Below, one piece after another: positions 1 to 8,315 of a stretch of DNA of 34,508 bases. The notes under the pieces are model-generated. The model searched no databases and was not told the origin of the DNA. It was given only the letters and a program-made list of their open reading frames with translations. The stretch is from Prevotella sp. GTDB taxonomy: Bacteria > Bacteroidota > Bacteroidia > Bacteroidales > Bacteroidaceae. The DNA is taken from assembly GCA_017447515.1 (NCBI GenBank), contig JAFSNG010000066.1, positions 1-34,508 on the forward strand, written 5' to 3'. Each line of letters begins with the position of its first letter. Position 1 is the first letter of the stretch. A program made the position numbers and the translations under genes.

Positions 1-198
<198 letters not shown>

Positions 199-248
199 TT
201 ATTTGTTACTAAGTTTACTTTAAAATCGAGTAGGGGAGCGGTGTCCTG

Positions 249-1436
249 CTAATAGAGGAATCCCAGTAGCCATAACGGTATCTGATTTTCACGACCAATC
301 TCAGTGTTAAAGCGCGCGTATATAATATCGTCCGCGTACCTTACTTTATTATAACTATTGGCATCACAGATTCGGAACTTCAATTTTCCGTCGACTATGT
401 AGTAATTATCATGACCATTCTGATTGACTTTATGGTCTTTCCAAAGCGAATTGACAAAGAACGTCTCCATAGCCGTCTGTTTATCAACATGGATAGGGTA
501 GATGGCATACAACAAATTGCTGTTGTGTAGCATGACCTTCGACGGCTTCTTGGGGAAGTCCTCGCCAAGCGGATAAATCATGTTGAGCAGGCGAGCATCG
601 GTCAGATACTTCATGTAGTTCATGATGGTAGCTCGCGAAGTCTCGATGTTTTCGGCCAATTTGCTGACATTAGGAGCCTTAGGACCGCCTTCTGCCAACT
701 GGTAGAACAATTTCTTGATTTTCGTCAGATATTTCAGTTCTATCTGCTTGATGAGCAGAATGTCGACCTCAGTCATCATGTTCATTGTCTTTAGCAGATT
801 CTCGCTGTAGTTGCGATGCTCCTGGAAGAACGGATAAAAACCATGATGGATATAATCCTGAAAATAACGATTCGGCGATACTTTGGGCAGAATCTGCTTG
901 ACAATGTGCTCATGGTTGTTAATAATCTCTTCTAGAGAGAAAGGACGGAAATTATTGCCTGTCAACAAGTTAACAAATTCGCGGAAAGAAAAACCGCGAA
1001 GGTTGTAAGACTTGACAATGCCGTTCAATTCAGGATTCTCATCCTTCAAGCGCATCACACTGCTACCAGTGAAAACAATCTTCAAATGTGGGTACAGGTC
1101 GTAGCACTTTCGCAGTTCTTGCGACCAGTCCGGCTGTTTGAACACCTGGTCAATCAACAGAACACGACCGCCACAACGGCAAAATTCGCCAGCAAAATCG
1201 GCAATTCCGCGCCCTTGGAAATAGAAGTTGTTCATGTTGATGTACAGGCATTTCTTGTCCTGTGTGTCGAAATGCTCTTTAGCATATTGCAACAAGAATG
1301 TCGTCTTGCCAATGCCGCGCGTTCCTTTAATGCCAATCATGCGATCACTCCAGTCAATTTCGTCCATTAATGAACGGCGAACTGGCGCGTTAACATGATC
1401 CACCAAATAACGATGCGTTCTGAAGAAAGCTTCCAT
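249..1436 (-). CDS. AAA+ ATPase of the DUF4143 type
   Basis: 395 residues. The N-terminal half is a P-loop ATPase: Walker A GTRGIGKT at residues 38-45, Walker B RVLLID ending at D96, and FTGSS as sensor-like strand. The C-terminal half has the shape of DUF4143, a winged-helix plus restriction-fold-like domain common in these proteins (ETSRATIMNYMKYL looks like the helix-turn-helix). The family is widespread and often strain-variable in Bacteroidota and archaea; its role is unknown. The residue after the Walker B Asp, usually Glu (DE), is Gln here (Q97), which may reduce hydrolysis. The gene stands alone between divergent or unrelated genes, has its own promoter, and reads more AT-rich than its neighbours, so it may have been acquired by transfer (inference). 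Confidence 0.85.
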   Translation of the reverse strand: MEAFFRTHRYLVDHVNAPVRRSLMDEIDWSDRMIGIKGTRGIGKTTFLLQYAKEHFDTQDKKCLYINMNNFYFQGRGIADFAGEFCRCGGRVLLIDQVFKQPDWSQELRKCYDLYPHLKIVFTGSSVMRLKDENPELNGIVKSYNLRGFSFREFVNLLTGNNFRPFSLEEIINNHEHIVKQILPKVSPNRYFQDYIHHGFYPFFQEHRNYSENLLKTMNMMTEVDILLIKQIELKYLTKIKKLFYQLAEGGPKAPNVSKLAENIETSRATIMNYMKYLTDARLLNMIYPLGEDFPKKPSKVMLHNSNLLYAIYPIHVDKQTAMETFFVNSLWKDHKVNQNGHDNYYIVDGKLKFRICDANSYNKVRYADDIIYARFNTEIGRENQIPLWLLGFLY

Positions 1437-1464
1437 TCTTGCCGAGTTTGTTTTAAAACAGCCA

Positions 1465-1495
1465 CAAAGGTACTAAAAAAATTGCAAATTGCAAA
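1465..1495 (-). promoter_or_regulatory. Promoter of the DUF4143-type ATPase gene
   Basis: On the minus strand the -7 box TACCTTTG (plus-strand 1465-1472) is preceded, 19 bases away, by TTTG (1492-1495). This matches the Bacteroidota consensus TTTG-N19-21-TAnnTTTG. The start codon is 28 bases downstream. Confidence 0.75.
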
Positions 1496-1622
1496 GCAGA
1501 GATAGCAAAATCTTTATTTTTTACGTTATTTTAGTATTTCAGTCCTCGTTAAAAATTATAGGCATTATGATAAATAGAATATTAAATATACTAAAATTGT
1601 ATGTGATTTGAAAGAAAATGAT

Positions 1623-1630
1623 TATATTTG
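1623..1630 (+). promoter_or_regulatory. -7 box of the alcohol dehydrogenase gene
   Basis: TATATTTG matches the Bacteroidota -7 consensus and lies 27 bases before the ATG at 1658. The -33 element is weak; TTG at 1597-1599 is 23 bases away, slightly too far. Confidence 0.55.
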
Positions 1631-1657
1631 CAAACAAAATAAAAAAACGATAAAAAC

Positions 1658-2842
1658 ATGATTAAGGATTTTAATTTTTACGCTCCGACACGAATCGTGT
1701 TTGGAAAGAGTTCAGAAGAAAAGATTGCAGAGTTGGTCATTGCTAATAACGGTAAGAAAATACTTCTTCATTATGGCGGTGGTTCTGCTGAACGTTCCGG
1801 TTTGTTGAATGTTGTCAGAAAGCAGTTGCGCGACGCAGGACTGAATTTTGTGGAATTGGGCGGCGTTGTGCCTAATCCATTGTTATCGAAAGTTCAGGAA
1901 GGCATAGAGCTTTGCCGCAAGGAACAAGTAGATTTTATTTTGGCCGTTGGCGGAGGCAGTGTCATTGATTCTTCGAAAGCTATCGGCTATGGCGTGAATT
2001 ACGCAGGAGATGTCTGGGACTTTTGGGACGGAAAAGCTGTTCCGCAGGAATGTCTTCCTATTGGTGTTGTGCTGACGATTCCGGCTGCTGGCAGCGAAAT
2101 GTCATCGAGTTGTGTCATTACTAAGGATGAAGGTCTCAACAAAAGAGGTTTCAACTGCGATCTCTGCCGTTGCAAGTTTGCGGTAATGAATCCCGAGCGT
2201 ACCTATACCCTACCAGTTTATCAGACTGCCGCTGGTGCTACGGACATTATGATGCACACGATGGAGCGTTATTTCTCGAAATATGAGGATATGACATTGA
2301 CGGATGCTATCAGTGAGGCTTTGTTACGCACCGTCAAAGACGCTGTTTTGGTGGTTTTGGAACATCCCGAGGATTATCGTAACCGTGCACAGATAATGTG
2401 GGCAAGTTCGTTGGCACATAACGATTTGACGGAATTGGGCTTAGACAAAGATTTTGCTACTCATAAGATGGAGCACGAACTGAGCGCCCTGTTTGGCGTG
2501 ACTCATGGTGCAGGACTTGCTGCCATCTGGCCTTCATGGGCAAGATATGTGAAGGACAAGCATTTGAGCCGCTTCGTTCGGTTTGCCGTCAACGTGATGG
2601 GCATAGAGAACGACTTCGCACATCCCGATGAAACCGCTGAAAAAGGAATCCGCGCCGTCGAAGAATTCTATCACAAAATTGGTATGCCCATCAATATCCA
2701 CGAACTCTTAGGACGCGAGATTACTACCGATGAAATCGAGGAAATGGTAAAGAAATGTTCGCGTGGAGGCACGTTGAAATTAGGCTCTATAGAGGTGATA
2801 GACGCAGAGGCTATGCGAAAAATCTACCAGATGGCAAAATAG
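1658..2842 (+). CDS. Iron-containing alcohol dehydrogenase (YqhD/BdhA type)
   Basis: 394 residues, the normal length for NAD(P)H-dependent butanol/aldehyde dehydrogenases of the group III iron-type family. It starts MIKDFNFYAPTRIVFGK, has the nucleotide-binding GGGSVIDSSKA, and carries the four metal ligands at D196, H200, H269 and H283 (spaced as in E. coli YqhD). It likely reduces short aldehydes to alcohols using NADPH in the cytoplasm, for detoxification or redox balance; the true substrate cannot be read from sequence. It is a single-gene unit, with its own -7 box and convergent rarA beyond its stop. Confidence 0.9.
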   Translation: MIKDFNFYAPTRIVFGKSSEEKIAELVIANNGKKILLHYGGGSAERSGLLNVVRKQLRDAGLNFVELGGVVPNPLLSKVQEGIELCRKEQVDFILAVGGGSVIDSSKAIGYGVNYAGDVWDFWDGKAVPQECLPIGVVLTIPAAGSEMSSSCVITKDEGLNKRGFNCDLCRCKFAVMNPERTYTLPVYQTAAGATDIMMHTMERYFSKYEDMTLTDAISEALLRTVKDAVLVVLEHPEDYRNRAQIMWASSLAHNDLTELGLDKDFATHKMEHELSALFGVTHGAGLAAIWPSWARYVKDKHLSRFVRFAVNVMGIENDFAHPDETAEKGIRAVEEFYHKIGMPINIHELLGREITTDEIEEMVKKCSRGGTLKLGSIEVIDAEAMRKIYQMAK

Positions 2843-2855
2843 GGGAAGCTCCCCT
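2841..2855. terminator. Short hairpin between convergent genes
   Basis: AGGGGA-AGC-TCCCCT is a perfect 6-bp inverted repeat starting at the alcohol dehydrogenase stop codon, 13 bases before the end of rarA. It lacks a following T-tract, so it is at best a weak terminator. Confidence 0.3.
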
Positions 2856-2868
2856 ACTCCACGAATGG

Positions 2869-4143
2869 TCACTCTTTATAGCGGTCGCCCCAATAGTTAA
2901 CCATTCGTTCGTATAATTTCTGCTCAGCTGGTGAAAGTTGTCCATGCCAGATGCGTTCGTTCTGCAAGGCGTCTGGCATGTATTGTTGTGGTGTGAAATG
3001 TCCGGCGAAATCGTGCGGATATTTATATCCGTCGCTGTAACCCAAGTCTTTCATTAACGTCGTGGGAGCATTGCGCAAATGCAGCGGCACGGGTTGATTG
3101 CCTGTCCTGCGTACCAACTCCAACGCCCTGTCAATGCCCAAATACGCTGAATTGCTCTTGGGTGACGTTGCCAGGTAAACAGCACATTCTGCCAAGGGGA
3201 TTCTTCCTTCGGGCCATCCGATTTTCATGACGGCATCGAAGGCTGCGTTTGCCAACAACAGCGCGTTGGGATTAGCCAGTCCGATGTCCTCGGCGGCGGA
3301 AATCACCAGTCTTCGTGCTATGAACTGCGGGTCTTCCCCACCCTCAATCATTCGTGCCATCCAGTAGAGCGCCGCATCCGGATCAGAGCCACGAATGGAC
3401 TTGATGAAAGCCGAGATGATGTCGTAGTGCATTTCCCCGTCTTTGTCATAAGCCAATGGATTCTGCTGCAAGCAATTTTCCACGAATTCATCGGTAATGA
3501 CCAATTTTTCGCTAGACGAAGCGTCGGTTACTAACTCTAAGATATTAAGCAACTTACGGGCATCTCCTCCACTATATCTTAAAAGTGCGCCCGTTTCGGC
3601 CAATTCTATGTTTCGCTCCTTCAAGTAGATGTCCTTGGTCAAGGCGCGATGGAGCAATTCAAGGAGATCGTCCTTTTCCAACGATTTCAACACGTACAGC
3701 TGACAACGCGAGAGCAAAGGCCGGATGACCTCGAACGACGGATTCTCCGTTGTGGCGCCAATCAGCGTTACAATGCCTTTCTCAACAGCTCCGAGCAGTG
3801 AGTCCTGCTGCGACTTGGAGAAACGGTGAATCTCGTCTATAAATAAAATAGGTGAAATCTCGTTGAAGAAGCGCCCTTTCTGCGCACGCTCTATCACGTC
3901 ACGAACGTCCTTCACGCCGCTTGTTACTGCCGACAGCGTGTAGAACGGCACCTCCAACTGGTGGGCAATGATTTGCGCCAGGGTGGTCTTCCCCACCCCG
4001 GGCGGTCCCCAAAGGATAAATGACGAGATGCGTCCTGCGTCAATCATTTTGCGCAATACTGCACCTTCGCCAACCAGATGTTTTTGTCCGACATAGTCGT
4101 CAAGATTTCTGGGTCTGAGTCTCTCTGCAAGTGGTTCGGCCAT
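2869..4143 (-). CDS. rarA: Replication-associated recombination protein A (MgsA/RarA)
   Basis: 424 residues, full length for the family. It is an AAA+ ATPase that acts at stalled replication forks and single-strand gaps, related to the clamp loader and to RuvB. Seen: Walker A GPPGVGKT at 46-53, Walker B FIDEIHRF with D103/E104, the arginine-finger region SRCQ, and the C-terminal tetramerisation domain (from IDRALELVRRTGNQPVPLHLRNAPT onward, split here into recognised pieces). The start is MAEPLAERLRP, the usual beginning. It appears monocistronic, transcribed from its own promoter only ten bases upstream, giving a near-leaderless mRNA. Confidence 0.95.
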   Translation of the reverse strand: MAEPLAERLRPRNLDDYVGQKHLVGEGAVLRKMIDAGRISSFILWGPPGVGKTTLAQIIAHQLEVPFYTLSAVTSGVKDVRDVIERAQKGRFFNEISPILFIDEIHRFSKSQQDSLLGAVEKGIVTLIGATTENPSFEVIRPLLSRCQLYVLKSLEKDDLLELLHRALTKDIYLKERNIELAETGALLRYSGGDARKLLNILELVTDASSSEKLVITDEFVENCLQQNPLAYDKDGEMHYDIISAFIKSIRGSDPDAALYWMARMIEGGEDPQFIARRLVISAAEDIGLANPNALLLANAAFDAVMKIGWPEGRIPLAECAVYLATSPKSNSAYLGIDRALELVRRTGNQPVPLHLRNAPTTLMKDLGYSDGYKYPHDFAGHFTPQQYMPDALQNERIWHGQLSPAEQKLYERMVNYWGDRYKE

Positions 4144-4153
4144 AATTTCAGCG

Positions 4154-4184
4154 CAAAATTACAGTATTTTGAGTAAATAACAAA
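4154..4184 (-). promoter_or_regulatory. rarA promoter
   Basis: Minus-strand TTTG (4181-4184), 19-base spacer, TAATTTTG (4154-4161). It matches the Bacteroidota consensus. The -7 box ends ten bases before the ATG, so the 5' leader can only be a few bases long. Confidence 0.6.
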
Positions 4185-4202
4185 AAAATCTTGCTAAAAA
4201 AC

Positions 4203-4233
4203 TTGTAAATCGGAAATAAAGTATGTACATTTG
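4203..4233 (+). promoter_or_regulatory. Promoter of the charged-protein/hppA operon
   Basis: TTG (4203-4205), 20-base spacer, TACATTTG (4226-4233). The -7 box overlaps an in-frame ATG at 4223, which therefore cannot be the start codon and points to ATG 4262 instead. Confidence 0.7.
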
Positions 4234-4261
4234 CAGACAAATACGAAAAAACAAACCGAAA

Positions 4262-5242
4262 ATGAAAGAAATGAAAGAAGCAAAAGCAACAAAAACAGCA
4301 AAAGAGGCTAAGGAAGCAAATGTTGCAAAAGTAGCTAAGGAGCCTAAAGAAGCTAAAGCGCCAAAAGAGGTTAAAGAGCCCAAGGAAGCTAAAGTAGCAA
4401 AAGTGGCTAAGGAAACCAAAGGGTCTAAAGAACCTAAAGAGACGAGGGATGAAAAGAGCTTAAGTATCAAGACCTTATCGAAGAGTAGTGTATGGGATTT
4501 GCAGGAGAACGATGTTTTCCGTCTGTTGGAAACCGTTGAGCGGGATGCCGAGTTGAGGGAAAATTTCCGCCACTATCTTGACATTGTTCGCAGCGCATTC
4601 CTCGTTGAGGAATTGAAGGACGATGACAAGCGCGTCAAGCAGAAGTACACCAATCTTGACTACAAGGTGGGCAGCATCAGGACCGGCGAAGAGTCGAAGT
4701 TGGTTCTTGCCGTCAAGAAACGCCCAATTCTGCGTGTTACTGACCTGACATACGAGAACATCCGTCACATCTCTGCTGCTAAATTGGTCGAGGTACTTGA
4801 CCGCAACTTCGGCGGTGGTTGGGATTCGCTGTCACAGTCCATTCAGGACATCATCGAGAGCGGTTTTGACATCTCTACCACTACCCTGCCCAAAGACCGT
4901 CTCCACAAGAAAGGCGGCATGTATGAAAAAAAAGTTGCCGACGGTTACGAGGTGCTCGAAGTGGCAAAGGGGTCGTGGGTAGAGGCCATCTTTGCCAAGT
5001 TGAAGCCCGAAAGCTACAAACCCCGCATGGTGTTTGACACCCATTCGGAAGAAGGCGACGAAGATGATGAGGATATCGACTTGCCCGAGGACGATTACAA
5101 CAAGCCCGACGAGGACGATGATGACTTTGGCGAGCCCAACGACGACGACATTACCGAGGACAACTACCGTACAACCTTCGAAATCGAAACGGACGGTGAC
5201 GAGGATGCCGAGAGTATGTCCGACTTCATCGCTGACGAGTAA
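4262..5242 (+). CDS. Charged repeat protein of unknown function
   Basis: 326 residues from ATG 4262; an upstream in-frame ATG at 4223 lies in the promoter. I do not recognise the family. Three parts are visible. Residues 1 to about 63 form a tripeptide-period tract of (A/P)-K-(E/V) units such as AKEPKEAKAPKEVKEPKEAK, rich in Lys and Glu. Residues about 65-260 form a folded-looking domain (from SVWDLQENDVFRLLETVERD to SWVEAIFAKLKPESYKPRM) with helices and a KKRPILRV strand. The last 65 or so residues are extremely acidic (runs of D and E such as DDEDDEDIDLPEDDY). No signal peptide or membrane segment, so cytoplasmic. hppA follows 34 bases downstream with no promoter or terminator between, suggesting co-transcription. 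A nucleic-acid-binding or chaperone-like role is a guess only. Confidence 0.8.
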   Translation: MKEMKEAKATKTAKEAKEANVAKVAKEPKEAKAPKEVKEPKEAKVAKVAKETKGSKEPKETRDEKSLSIKTLSKSSVWDLQENDVFRLLETVERDAELRENFRHYLDIVRSAFLVEELKDDDKRVKQKYTNLDYKVGSIRTGEESKLVLAVKKRPILRVTDLTYENIRHISAAKLVEVLDRNFGGGWDSLSQSIQDIIESGFDISTTTLPKDRLHKKGGMYEKKVADGYEVLEVAKGSWVEAIFAKLKPESYKPRMVFDTHSEEGDEDDEDIDLPEDDYNKPDEDDDDFGEPNDDDITEDNYRTTFEIETDGDEDAESMSDFIADE

Positions 5243-5276
5243 TCATTCACACATTTCAAACTAAATAACCTAATTT

Positions 5277-7463
5277 ATGAACATTCCAAGTGTATTCTGG
5301 CTCGTACCCATTGCCTCCATCGTGGCTTTGGGTATGGCTTGGTTTTTCTTCACCCAGATGATGAAGGAAGACGAGGGAACACCCCGCATGAAGGAGATTG
5401 CCCTCTATGTGAGAAAAGGTGCTATGGCTTATCTGTGGCAACAGTACAAGGTCGTTGGCATTGTGTTTGTGGTGCTCTGCGCCCTGTTTGCATTCATGGC
5501 TTACGGTCTGAATGTGCAGAATCCGTGGGTGCCGTTTGCCTTCCTGACGGGCGGTTTCTTCTCTGGTCTCGCTGGTTTCTTCGGCATGAAGACGGCTACT
5601 TACGCTTCTGCCCGCACGGCTAATGCTGCTCGCCAGAGCCTGAACAGCGGTTTGAAGGTTGCTTTCCGCTCGGGTGCTGTCATGGGTCTGACTGTCGTAG
5701 GTCTCGGACTGCTCGACATCGCCATCTGGTTCATTGCGCTGAACAGATTCACTGACGATTCGCTCATCACCATTACCACAACCATGTTGACCTTCGGCAT
5801 GGGCGCATCGACACAGGCGCTGTTTGCTCGTGTCGGCGGTGGTATCTACACGAAGGCTGCCGACGTGGGTGCAGACATCGTGGGTAAGGTCGAGGCCGAC
5901 ATTCCCGAAGACGACCCGCGCAACCCCGCCACCATTGCCGATAACGTCGGTGATAATGTGGGCGATGTGGCAGGCATGGGTGCCGACCTCTACGAGTCGT
6001 ATTGCGGTTCGGTGCTGTCGACGGCTGCCCTTGGCGCTGCGGCGTTCTCCGTTGCAGGACTTGAAGTGCAGCTGCGTGCCGTCATTGCGCCGATGCTGAT
6101 TGCCGCCGTGGGTGTGTTCCTGTCGCTGTTCGGCATCTTCCTCGTTCGCACCAAGGAGGGCGCAACGATGAAGGACCTGCTGCGCTCGCTGTCGCTAGGC
6201 ACCAATGTCAGTGCTATTCTCATTGCCATTGCCACCTTCGGCATTCTGTATTTCCTCGGTATCGAAAACTGGCTCGGCCTGTCGCTCTCCGTTATCAGCG
6301 GTCTGGCTGCAGGTGTCATCATTGGCCAAGCTACCGAGTACTACACTTCTCACTCGTACAAGCCCACCCAGAAGATTTCGGAGGCTGGTCTGACGGGTTC
6401 GGCTACCGTTATTATTAAAGGTATAGGCACGGGTATGATTTCAACCTGCATTCCTGTGATTACTATCGGCGTGGCTATCATCCTCAGTTTCGGGTTTGCC
6501 AACGGCTTCGACCTGTCGATGTCCAGCGAGAGCTTGGCTCACGGACTTTACGGCATCGGTATCGCTGCAGTGGGAATGCTCTCGACACTGGGTATTACGC
6601 TGGCTACTGATGCTTACGGACCGATTGCCGACAATGCCGGTGGTAACGCTGAAATGAGTGAACTCGGTGAAGAGGTGCGTCATCGTACCGACGCGCTCGA
6701 CGCTCTTGGAAATACCACCGCTGCTACGGGTAAGGGCTTTGCCATCGGTTCCGCTGCACTCACCGCCCTCGCTCTCCTCGCCTCTTATATCGAGGAAATC
6801 AAGATTGCGATGGATCGTGCCGGCGTGATGATGGAGAACGTCAAGGGCGAGGCTATCAATGCCGCTCAGGCTACTATTCCCGACTTCATGAACTACTTCC
6901 AGGTTAACCTGATGAATCCGAAGGTGCTCGTCGGTGCGTTCATCGGTGCCATGGCGGCATTCCTGTTCTGCGGACTCACGATGGAAGCCGTCGGCCGCGC
7001 TGCACAGAAGATGGTGGAAGAGGTTCGCCGTCAGTTCCGCGAGATTCCCGGTATTCTCGAAGGCACAGGCACGCCCGACTACGGCTCCTGCGTAGAGATT
7101 TCAACCCGCGCCGCTCAGCACGAGATGATATTCCCGTCGCTCTTGGCCATTGCCATTCCTATCGTCGTAGGTTGCGTTCTTGGCGTTGCTGGCGTCTTGG
7201 GGTTGCTTGTCGGCGGACTAGCCGGTGGCTTCACCCTCGCAGTATTCATGGCCAATGCCGGTGGTGCTTGGGACAATGCCAAGAAAATGGTTGAGGAAGG
7301 CAACTTCGGCGGCAAGGGCTCGTTTGCCCACAAGGCTACCATCGTTGGCGATACTGTTGGCGATCCGTTCAAGGACACTTCCGGACCATCGCTCTACATC
7401 CTCATCAAACTCATGTCGATGGTATCGATTGTGATGGCCGGTTTGACCGTTCTATTCATCTAA
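5277..7463 (+). CDS. hppA: Membrane-bound K+-dependent pyrophosphatase, probably Na+-pumping
   Basis: 728 residues, about 16 hydrophobic segments. It hydrolyses pyrophosphate and pumps cations out across the inner membrane. The pyrophosphate-binding motif DVGADIVGKVEADIPEDDPR is intact, as is DNVGDNVGDVAGMGADLY, and near the C-terminus GDTVGDPFKDTSGPS. Two residue sets refine the type: A482 and G485 in GNTTAATGKG are those of K+-dependent enzymes (K+-independent ones have Lys and Thr), and E240 in ADLYES is the gate glutamate seen in Na+-transporting enzymes. Known Bacteroides relatives pump both Na+ and H+, so dual transport is possible. It is the second gene of an operon with the charged protein upstream. 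Confidence 0.95.
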   Translation: MNIPSVFWLVPIASIVALGMAWFFFTQMMKEDEGTPRMKEIALYVRKGAMAYLWQQYKVVGIVFVVLCALFAFMAYGLNVQNPWVPFAFLTGGFFSGLAGFFGMKTATYASARTANAARQSLNSGLKVAFRSGAVMGLTVVGLGLLDIAIWFIALNRFTDDSLITITTTMLTFGMGASTQALFARVGGGIYTKAADVGADIVGKVEADIPEDDPRNPATIADNVGDNVGDVAGMGADLYESYCGSVLSTAALGAAAFSVAGLEVQLRAVIAPMLIAAVGVFLSLFGIFLVRTKEGATMKDLLRSLSLGTNVSAILIAIATFGILYFLGIENWLGLSLSVISGLAAGVIIGQATEYYTSHSYKPTQKISEAGLTGSATVIIKGIGTGMISTCIPVITIGVAIILSFGFANGFDLSMSSESLAHGLYGIGIAAVGMLSTLGITLATDAYGPIADNAGGNAEMSELGEEVRHRTDALDALGNTTAATGKGFAIGSAALTALALLASYIEEIKIAMDRAGVMMENVKGEAINAAQATIPDFMNYFQVNLMNPKVLVGAFIGAMAAFLFCGLTMEAVGRAAQKMVEEVRRQFREIPGILEGTGTPDYGSCVEISTRAAQHEMIFPSLLAIAIPIVVGCVLGVAGVLGLLVGGLAGGFTLAVFMANAGGAWDNAKKMVEEGNFGGKGSFAHKATIVGDTVGDPFKDTSGPSLYILIKLMSMVSIVMAGLTVLFI

Positions 7464-7483
7464 ATCATCACAATTATCATAAT

Positions 7484-7519
7484 AAAAAGGCTCATTTCTT
7501 CGGAATTTGAGCCTTTTTT
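7484..7519 (+). terminator. Rho-independent terminator after hppA
   Basis: GGCTCA (7489-7494) pairs with TGAGCC (7508-7513), followed by six T. The A-tract before and T-tract after make it workable in both directions. The hairpin tip is C(TTCG)G at 7498-7503, the extra-stable tetraloop. Confidence 0.9.
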
Positions 7520-7549
7520 CATCTTTTAGCGAAAAAAGTCGCAAAAATG

Positions 7550-7581
7550 TTTGGTGGGTTCGAAGAAAGTTTGTACCTTTG
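7550..7581 (+). promoter_or_regulatory. tRNA-Lys promoter
   Basis: TTTG (7550-7553), 20-base spacer, TACCTTTG (7574-7581): a full match to the Bacteroidota consensus, 46 bases before the mature tRNA 5' end. Confidence 0.8.
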
Positions 7582-7627
7582 CACCCGCAAAACAGCGAGA
7601 GTGCCGTTTGAAGCAACAAAATTTGAT

Positions 7628-7700
7628 GCACCCGTAGCTCAGTTGGTAGAGCACCTGACTCTTAATCAGGGTGTCCAGGGTTCGAGCCCCTGCGGGTGTA
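7628..7700 (+). tRNA. tRNA-Lys (anticodon CTT)
   Basis: A 73-base cloverleaf. The acceptor stem GCACCCG/CGGGTGT has one G-T wobble at its first pair. The D arm contains AGCTCAGTTGGTAGAGC. The anticodon stem CCTGA/TCAGG encloses loop CTCTTAA with anticodon CTT at 7661-7663. The T arm is CAGGG-TTCGAGC-CCCTG and the discriminator base is A7700. The CCA end is not encoded. An open reading frame runs straight through the tRNA in the same direction but is not a protein start. Confidence 0.97.
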
Positions 7701-7707
7701 CAAAACG

Positions 7708-7739
7708 AGGAGTTAGAGCGAATCTAACTCCTTTTTTTT
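7708..7739 (+). terminator. Terminator-like hairpin after tRNA-Lys
   Basis: GGAGTTAGA (7709-7717), loop GCGAA, TCTAACTCC (7723-7731), then a run of eight T. Textbook shape, but it lies only 17 bases before the next start codon, so it may act as a partial terminator or leader structure. Confidence 0.85.
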
Positions 7740-7756
7740 ACAAAAATATAACAGCA

Positions 7757-8293
7757 ATGAAGAAAATCCTATTTACTATCGCATTGTTTCTGTCAGCCGT
7801 GGCTGTTCAGGCTCAGAAGACGCCCGAAATGAAGAAAGACGTAGCTGATATCCGTAAACTGTATGCCGAGGCCAAACAGGAAATGGAGGGTCTTGACAAG
7901 TTGGAGCGCGAAGGACTGCCGCCCAACAAAACCGTATTCAGCAGCAACTATAACGAGGGGGGAACTGGTCCCACAAAGGAAGTCATCACCTTTTACCATC
8001 GTTTGGATTTCGACGAAGAATCGGAGATGGCTTTTCAGCGTCCGTTCTTCATCACACGCAAGTTCAATGTTGCAGCCAGAGAGCATTATCAGGAGTTCTT
8101 GTACGACAAGAAAGACAATCTGAAGTTCTTCTACGAAAAGAATCCTGACGGCGAGACCCGATACTACTTCTGCAGAGACGATGTGTATGATATCATCAAG
8201 GGCTCAATGAGCATGGATTGCGGCTTTGCTGGTCGACTGAGCATGGAACTGATAAGTGCCTTCGACATCATCAGAAACCGCAATTGGGACTAA
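7757..8293 (+). CDS. Small secreted protein of unknown function
   Basis: 178 residues, starting at ATG 7757 because MKKILFTIALFLSAVAVQAQ is a clear signal peptide with AQA-type cleavage around residue 19. Longer in-frame starts upstream pass through the tRNA and are rejected. The mature part begins with a helical, charged region (MKKDVADIRKLYAEAKQEME) followed by mixed strand segments (HRLDFDEESEMAFQRPFFIT, YDKKDNLKFFYEKNPDGETR) that resemble a periplasmic beta-sheet fold. Two cysteines, in YYFCRDD and SMDCGFAG. I do not recognise a family. The only promoter upstream within 180 bases is that of the tRNA, so the gene may be expressed by read-through. Confidence 0.8.
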   Translation: MKKILFTIALFLSAVAVQAQKTPEMKKDVADIRKLYAEAKQEMEGLDKLEREGLPPNKTVFSSNYNEGGTGPTKEVITFYHRLDFDEESEMAFQRPFFITRKFNVAAREHYQEFLYDKKDNLKFFYEKNPDGETRYYFCRDDVYDIIKGSMSMDCGFAGRLSMELISAFDIIRNRNWD

Positions 8294-8315
8294 CCAAAGG
8301 CGAAAAACAATAATA

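Noticed and set aside
4159-4470. A minus-strand frame with repeated Ser/Leu/Ala/Phe opposite the Lys/Glu tract
   Set aside because: It mirrors the 9-base repeat of the charged-protein gene; no promoter or homology.
7547-7756. An N-terminal extension of the secreted protein through the tRNA gene
   Set aside because: It would include the tRNA-Lys sequence and place the signal peptide in the middle of the protein. The true start is 7757.
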